Positions 58,124 through 64,000 of a stretch of 64,000 nt of DNA are shown piece by piece. Both the position numbers and the translations under genes were made by a program. The notes beneath the pieces were generated by a model, which worked only from the letters and a program-made list of their open reading frames with translations, searched no databases and was not told the DNA's origin. The number at the start of each line of letters is the position of its first letter. Position 1 is the stretch's first letter. Source of the stretch: Laetiporus sulphureus 93-53 (Eukaryota; Basidiomycota; Agaricomycetes; Polyporales; Laetiporaceae); contig NW_024468518.1 of assembly GCF_001632365.1 (NCBI RefSeq), positions 724,199 through 788,198 on the forward strand. Direction: 5' to 3'.

Positions 58124-60220
58124 ATGGCTCTTTATACTCCTCCATCTCTTCCTCGTACCCCTTCATCCTGTCCAATGGACGCCCCTTTGCCCTCGCTGCC
58201 CACAGAGTTCTACTCATCGTGGTCTACATGGCGCCAGACCAAGGTCGACACGCCTCTGACGCCGCCTTTGTCCACCGTCTCTGCTCGACGCGTTTTACCT
58301 CCTCAAACGCATTGCAAGCCAGTGTTGCCACCAATAACATACTTTGACCACACTGCGTCGCGTGATTCACCAGGTAAGACGCGTCCAATTGTCTTGCAAG
58401 TGCCTTCATCTACTAACTTCTCCCAGTTACGCCACCGCAGGCAGACGACTCATATGAGTGGCATAGCCATGGATCGACTTCTGTGAAACTACCACCTGTT
58501 CAAGCGTACTCCCCCGCATTGCATTATCGTCATTCTGTCTCCTCTGTCGAGGAGAACCAGGCAGAGTGCTCCTTGCCTTCCCCACCACTAGCTCTAGACT
58601 GGTTCACGAGCTCCGAACATCGCTCTTCTCAATTCATCGCGGAGAAGATTTGCGAAATGATATGTTACCTCTGGTTCTCCAGCCTGTCCCCATCCTCCTC
58701 ATCGCCATCAAAACGTACTCGTACAGCTCCTCAAGAGCAAGAGCCTTATATTCCTTCCAGTAACTCTGCGACAGCATCGCTTCAATTTTCTGTGTCCCCC
58801 GCCTTTGTACGCTTCATGCAGAAAGTACTCGAGACAACGCAAGTTAGCCAGTCTGTTATAGTTCTATCGCTACATTATATCTACCGCATGAAGGCGCGTA
58901 ATCGTTTCACGTCCGGGCAGCCTGGCAGCGAATACCGGGTCGCCATTGCGGCTCTCATGATGGCGAACAAGTTCGTGGACGAGTGAGTTTCTGTTCCTGA
59001 TGAGTGACTTGTCGATTCTAATTATATGCTCAAGCAATACGTATACGAACAAGACGTGGTCGGAGGTTTCCGGCATTGACCTCGCCGAAATCAACAAAAT
59101 GGAGAAGGAGTTCCTACTCGGCATCGACTTCGGCCTGTACGTTGACAAGTCGACGTACGACTCATGGTTGAACCTATTGCAAGGACTTGTCCTGGCGAAG
59201 GAGCGAGAGCTGCAGCATTGGCGGCGCTCTTGGAGGCCGGCCCGTGCGCTGCACAGGGTCCACCCGCACAGACACACGCTCCCGCATGCTGCTCGGTTAC
59301 ATTCGACTTCACATCGGGCGCGGTCGTCGTCCCCTACACGCTCCTCGCCTTGTGTTCCCTCCATGTCCTCTCGTGACGTCTGTTCGCCGCTCTCAAACGC
59401 CGATCAATATCCGGCATACTCGACAGGCGCGAAGCGCACTGCAGTTGATGCGTTCAATACGTACCCGCAGCCGGCTCCTCCGCCGAGTCAAACCCGGCGG
59501 TCTACGGGTCTTACGCTGCGAATACCGGAACTCGAGTATTCGAGCGGGCACTCGAGTGAGAGCTCAGCGTCTCCCATGGAGCCTTTGCAGTCGCTTTCCA
59601 AGCTGTCATTGGCGGGATCTCCTGTGGTCTATTCTCCTGCGGACGGTGGAAGAGGGCAAGTATGGATGTCACCTGTGGGGCAGTCAGAAGTACCGCAGAC
59701 GTTGGTATCGGCATACTATGTCGATGATAAGCGGTCGTACGCTGTGCCGCAGGTTAGTTGCAAAATGGGCTGCATTCTATCTCCGAATCGCTCACGCTCC
59801 ATGCTTTAGAACCTGTACTTTTACGCGCTGGCATGTTCTCCAACTGAGGAGAACAGCGCGCGGAAGGGCAAATTGCGATATCACCAACCCCAAGTCAGCT
59901 GCTCCGCTATGTCGAACTTACAGCCGACTGTGCCTATGGTGGTCCAGTCTGCTTCCGCAAGCCCATATGACATGCACACGCAATTACCAGCCGCCCGTGT
60001 ATTACCGCCGCTATCCGAGGTGTCGAGGCAATGGCCGCAGACATGCGAGTCGCTCGGCGCATGTCACGCACACGTGCAGCGTGTTTGCGAGCGGCCAGTG
60101 CCCGAAAGCGTTCCTTCAGCGCCATTCGCCAACGCTGGGCCTCCGGGCTTCCGATTCTACGCAACTACCACGCCGGCTTCGCCGCCGCACTACTACGAGG
60201 CGAGTGACCGGTATAACTAA
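58124..60220 (+). CDS. PCL-type (Pho85-like) cyclin
   Basis: Cyclin partner of a Pho85/CDK5-like kinase, by analogy linking cell cycle, morphogenesis and nutrient state. Four exons: 58,124-58,373; 58,427-58,982; 59,035-59,752; 59,810-60,220; 644 residues. After a Pro/Ser-rich N-terminus of about 160 residues comes the cyclin box: FVRFMQKVLETTQVSQSV, SLHYIYRMK, YRVAIAALMMANKFVDDN, YTNKTWSEVSGI and INKMEKEFLLGIDFGLYV. The remaining 300 residues are Ser/Pro/Tyr-rich and probably disordered. Upstream ATGs exist in the leader: one at 58,015 is out of frame and overlaps the start, and one at 58,043 opens a 23-codon frame ending just before it. Translational control is therefore possible. Confidence 0.9.
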
Positions 60221-61643
60221 TGAAACGCATTCGGACGTTTTTGTGTACCTTATTACATCGATGGTAACCGCGTTCAGCGTCCGCTCAGCCATTTGTACTC
60301 TTGTTCATCCGCCGCGCATCTCGCTTTCTCACAGAGACAGTATGATTTCACCTGCCGCACACGCCGCTTCCCTTGCATCATTATAGCATCTGCCATTCTC
60401 CATCGGCTATACCCTCCATCCCAGCATACGAACGGTCGAATCGTCGCATGTCACCATAGAATCCTCATCATTCTTCGCTAGATATTGTTGCGAAGTTCAT
60501 TAACCTTATGAGTTTATGTATAATGTTGCACAGAAACGATAATACGAAAATTGTACTGTTTCATCATTCCCGAAGGTGCTCACATCTCTGACTGGGCTGA
60601 GAAACATCGATATATACGCCATGTTCGCCGGCTGCTGTGGCATCCTGTAAGATCCGTCTGTCAGGTCGTTCGACCCTGATCCACCTGTATAATTGGTTTA
60701 CGAGAAACACATCGCCTTCTCACATCGGGAGTTTTGTCATTTAATCCGGGAGAAAAGTACAGACAAAATTTGAATTGACCAATGAGATTCGCTACAATAG
60801 TACTTTTGTCCCGGATTAAATGACAAAACTCCCGATGTGTCTGATTGTCAGAGCACTGGCCCCGCGCGTGGACTGGATCGTAAATGGACAGAAAGCTCCG
60901 AGTTCGGAGCAGTATTAGCTTGGGCTGCGTCATAGAAGGATCAATGCCTAGAGTTCCCGAGCATATCCACATTTGATTACGGATGAGTCTATGGAGAACT
61001 GTCGCACGGCGTCAGCTTGCAAGCCGCAGGGGGGGTTATCAGCATCGCTTGTTCAAACCCAGCAATTGAGGCAGGTGGACTTCGGAATGGCCACGATGGC
61101 CAGTGAAACGAAGCACGTGCTTCGGGCAGGAACTCGTCTGGAATGGACAGCCGTAGGAACGAATGCACGGGCGGCCTTTTCCAAGTCATTCTCTATGGCG
61201 AGGATCTGCCAGTTGGGGACGTCGTCTTGGAGCCGCAACTCCAGGTTCACCGGGCGCATAGAGAGAAGTCGAGCTCATGGGGGAACTGCAATTAGCACGA
61301 TTCGCGCGGCCGTCAGCAGACCAGACCCTGGATATCTGACCGATGCCTCAGCATTGCCACAAGTATGCAATCAAGGGTACTGATGCCTGCGCTTGACGTG
61401 CAAAGATGCACGAGCTGCTGGCGGTTGATGTGGCCGGGAAGTCACGCGGTTATTAAGCGTATTTGCCTACCAAAGAGACGTATTATTACGATCCAGGATA
61501 ACACATTGCGTTGCTGGGACGGGCGTGCCTGCATCGCATAGTCTGTGAATCTCTCATAGGTGGCACAATTAGAAGACGCATGTATATGCTGGGCGCGTCC
61601 GGCCCCACTATATGCACAGCTCCCTGGAGAACGCAGAATCGGG
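60221..61643. other. Intergenic region with inverted-repeat element
   Basis: 1.42 kb. Besides the 119-bp element at 60,721-60,839, open frames at 60,973-61,383 (plus) and 61,053-61,259 (minus) show no recognisable family. Confidence 0.5.
60721..60839. mobile_element. 119-bp MITE with TCT target duplication
   Basis: Arms of 40 bp (60,721-60,760 and 60,800-60,839) are reverse complements with one mismatch, separated by 39 bp. Both ends read CACATCGGGAGTTTTGTC on their strand. TCT flanks each side (60,718-60,720 and 60,840-60,842). The ends start with CAC and the duplication is 3 bp, as for the elements at 14.3 and 16.5 kb, though the rest of the terminus differs. Near-perfect arms suggest a young insertion. 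Confidence 0.85.
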
Positions 61644-62179
61644 CTAGTCATTTGAAACGGTCGAGGAAGGCACCGATTCCGCGTCGCCAGACTCCGCCTC
61701 TCGGCGCGCCTGCTGTTTTGCACGCGCAAGGGCGATATTAGATAGCGTGAAACCTTGGGTGAATTGCCAGCCGGAAAGTACGCCGGTCACTGCGAACGCG
61801 CAAGGAGTCAGCCAGGAGGTCCGCGCATACAGTTGGGAACGTCCGCGGTACTCACGAGCCCCACAGGCGATCGTCGTATTTCTATTGAATCGGAAGAGCT
61901 TGGTCCCGATGACAACTGCGGGTGCATAACGCGCGTGAAAGGAAAGTCCCCCATGGCCATTTGATGTTGTAGCGTAGGTGCCATCAACGGATAGGTACTC
62001 ACCGCTGATGAGAGCCGCAGTAAAGCCTGCGAAGACACCATCTCTTCTGGCGTCCTGTGAAGTGTGTTGACGTTCGTAGCTGTTCGCAGGCAGTTGCGTC
62101 GTATTCTCACCTTTTTGCATATGTCCACCGTATCCGCAGGGAGGCCATATGCTGCGTCTTCGATCTTCGATGTGAACAT
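61644..62179 (-). CDS. Small two-helix membrane protein, unnamed
   Basis: Four exons: 62,179-62,111; 62,054-62,003; 61,915-61,856; 61,789-61,644; 108 residues. All introns have consensus ends and keep phase, which supports a real gene. The order is a polar start (MFTSKIEDAAYGLPADTVDI), a first hydrophobic hairpin (DGVFAGFTAALISVVIGTKLF), RFNRNTTIACGALTGVLSG, FTQGFTLSNIALARA and a charged Ala/Glu tail. Two glycine-rich membrane segments with a short basic loop (FRFNRNTT) are likely. I do not recognise a named family; a small organellar inner-membrane protein is one possibility. Divergent from the Zip4-like gene. Confidence 0.8.
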
Positions 62180-62397
62180 GGATGATTGCTTGCCGGAGGG
62201 AGGTGTACAAACGGAGATCAGCCACCGGCTCAGTCCTGCCTCAACTTCAAACCAGCCAGACGCGTCCCGTCACACTACTTACGTTTACGAACGGATGTCA
62301 CGATTCTGAGATGGGTTGTGACGAGACGTGACTGTACGCGTCCTCGCTCGACACACGCTGCAGCCGTTGTTCCTCTCTCTCGCGCCATCCTCACTGA
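62180..62397. promoter_or_regulatory. Divergent promoter, membrane protein and Zip4-like
   Basis: 218 bp between two opposite starts. No specific site assigned. Confidence 0.4.
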
Positions 62398-64000
62398 ATG
62401 TCGGCAACGAAGCGAAAACTCAAGCATGACCCCTTGGATGTGGCTCAGACGATCACAGGTAAACCGGCTGCTCTGCTCAGCATGGCGTGTCTAAGATATG
62501 GGGCATTCAGATATCCTGAATGCCCTCAAGCCTGAGCTTAAACGCAATCCCCTTGCCCGGTCTACATGTGCCGAACTGCATCGGCTCGCTTCGCTCGCCG
62601 AGCCTCTCGTCCGACAGCGCCCACGGCCCACTGAAGACTGGATTCGCATTGCCAACACGCTAGACTCCGAAGGTATGGCGCGCGCACCGTCAGCCCATGA
62701 GATGGCTCAGAGATCGCAGGTGTCTCTCTGTGGAATACATCGGCTTCTGCGCGAGATGATGATACGGAGGATGGTCGGGCGACCATTGCTGCTCGTAAGC
62801 ATCAGTCCGTGTTGAGCGCTGGGAACCCACTCAAGCCCCAATTATGATGTCCCCACCCACAGTGAGGCTAGCAGGTTTTCGGCTGATTGAGGCCGGACTG
62901 GAACCAAAACCGGGCGTGGAAAGTAATTATACTAACTATAGCCGTGGAAACAAGGTATTCATAACAACCGTTACAGCCCTTATGCATATACTTCAACTGG
63001 CTAGTAAAGCCGGTGTCAGCCTAGCAGGTTCGTGCGTCCAGGAGCTTCCTCGGGAGAACACGGTGACGACCCTTTTGACTGTCGCAGCTAGCGGAAACCA
63101 TGATACCGCAGCTCATGTGCTCGCATGTGCAGCGCAGGTTCTGCTTCGCAATTTTAGACCTACACCGCTCAGTGTCACTCACATCTCCGTTTCAGTACGA
63201 GGAGGCCCTGAAGAAGGCTGAGGACCCCGAGGAACAACACGCGAGCAGCCGCGCGCGTGCAATTGTTGTCTATTATTCGAGCAGAATGGAAGCGGCGAGT
63301 ACCCGTTCATCAGGCAATGTCACGCGCTAATGCGGATATCTAGGCTTGGAGAGAAGATAACAATACTGTAGCCGAATTTATGTTGCAGAAGATCATAGGT
63401 AAGCGCTATCCGGCGGCCCTACTCAGACTCATGCGACCTCGCCTAGAAAATGAATACTTGGCGCTGTTATTGCCACAAGACGTGAGATGACTCCACACGA
63501 ATTGCGGAATTCCTATTGACGGATCATCATAGCGGGGATCACTCGCATCTAAGCTATTGGAGATAGGCAAAGCTCTACTGAGAGCAGGTTCACGAGTCAC
63601 TGATGTAACTTTGCGGGGAAGGCGTGCCGGCGATGCTGTGAAGTGGTTACAGAAGGCATTTACTGTTTTGGAATACCTGGATGAAGCAAGTAGCCCGGGT
63701 AAGGGCGATTTGAAGGTTTGTTCAATCGCGTGGCATTCTGTTGTTTACTAATCAGTTGAATAACTCCTCCGGCAGAAGTCCATTCTTCGAAGCCTATGTG
63801 AGCGTCAATCAAGTGGAGCAGGTTGGTTGCACGTCCTCACGATCCGGCGATTCGGACAGCTCGGGCGTATTTCCTCTCTTCCTCCGAAGATGAAGAGAAT
63901 CTGGTCCGTGCTGAAACAACCCTGAACGAACTCGCTTCGTCAATGGACATGACAGAGCTTGTCAGTTGCCAATTCAAGTGTATTGTTTGGTGATGTTAAC
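62398..64000 (+). CDS. Zip4/Spo22-like meiotic protein, 5' part
   Basis: TPR-type protein resembling Spo22/Zip4, a scaffold for meiotic crossover formation and synaptonemal complex assembly. Eleven exons lie in the window: 62,398-62,458; 62,496-62,672; 62,720-62,794; 62,863-62,922; 62,977-63,137; 63,196-63,294; 63,344-63,398; 63,447-63,481; 63,533-63,715; 63,776-63,797; 63,860-63,960. They give 343 codons, and the gene continues beyond 64,000. Family-like parts are GVSLWNTS, LRLAGFRLIEAGL, AEFMLQKI, KLLEIGKALLRAG, AVKWLQKAFTVLEYLD and ILRSLSRAYFLSSSEDEE. Intron 6 uses a GC donor (GCG|gcgagt). Intron 1 (37 nt) is very short, so the first exon is less sure and ATG 62,498 may be the start. The family call is from memory of the pattern. 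Confidence 0.72.

Noticed and set aside
57294..58217. 307-codon minus-strand frame opposite the cyclin leader
   Set aside because: It is the antisense of a pyrimidine-rich leader, has low-complexity composition and no recognisable domain.
59187..60386. 399-codon plus frame within the cyclin gene
   Set aside because: It is an Arg/Ser-rich shadow in another frame of the cyclin's disordered tail; the cyclin frame is supported by the cyclin box and spliced ends.
1..64000. CRISPR arrays, rRNA genes, tRNA genes
   Set aside because: None seen. The regularly recurring units at 2.0-2.6 kb and elsewhere are degenerate minisatellites without uniform spacers, and the genome is eukaryotic.

Overview
This window is from a filamentous basidiomycete, most likely an Agaricomycete. 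The genes are dense, on both strands, and broken by many 45-65 nt GT-AG introns. They include a cytoplasmic dynein heavy chain that stops after the tail half, a split I recall being described for Agaricomycetes. Other fungal genes are an export chaperone for chitin synthase (Chs7 family), a PCL-type cyclin, a heterotrimeric G-alpha and a Zip4/Spo22-type meiotic protein. Species cannot be told from the sequence. All exon models below were built by hand from splice signals, reading phase and remembered family sequence; none was checked by search or RNA data.

Bases 1 to about 19,230 are an AT-rich repeat island with almost no CpG and no intact gene. It holds several copies of a long-terminal-inverted-repeat element whose ends read CACT(A/G)GGTGAA and whose core is a degenerate minisatellite built on 'tagtactagcatagtac'. 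It also has two further inverted-repeat elements with clean 3-bp target duplications (14,278-14,521 and 16,466-17,151), older dispersed and tandem duplications, a decayed coding stretch (7.85-10.05 kb) and a short Ty3/gypsy-integrase-like relic. The border with the gene-rich part is sharp and lies at the 3' end of the first gene.

Bases 19,231-64,000 are euchromatic. In order: branched-chain 2-oxoacid dehydrogenase E2 (-), dynein heavy chain tail Dhc1 (+), Mam3/CNNM membrane protein (-), tRNA m5U54 methyltransferase Trm2 (+), phosphatidylserine decarboxylase Psd1 (-), Rtf2 (-), Mediator subunit Med21 (+), cullin-4 (+), an unrecognised basic/proline-rich protein (+), G-alpha (+), a FabG-like SDR reductase (-), a GPALPP/DUF3752 protein (-), an adenosine-deaminase-like enzyme (+), a Chs7-type chaperone (-), a PCL cyclin (+), a small unnamed membrane protein (-) and the 5' part of a Zip4/Spo22-like gene (+) that runs off the end. 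The genes are housekeeping and do not form a pathway cluster.

The most notable observations are splicing oddities. The conserved G-alpha C-terminus can only be joined through a single-nucleotide exon (45,439), and the conserved FGEIIPQ motif of Mam3 needs a 3-nt exon (28,400-28,402). There are also 9-, 10- and 11-nt exons, two GC-AG introns and several introns that are multiples of three with no stop. A short inverted-repeat element with a CAC terminus and a 3-bp duplication also sits in the gene-rich part (60,721-60,839).
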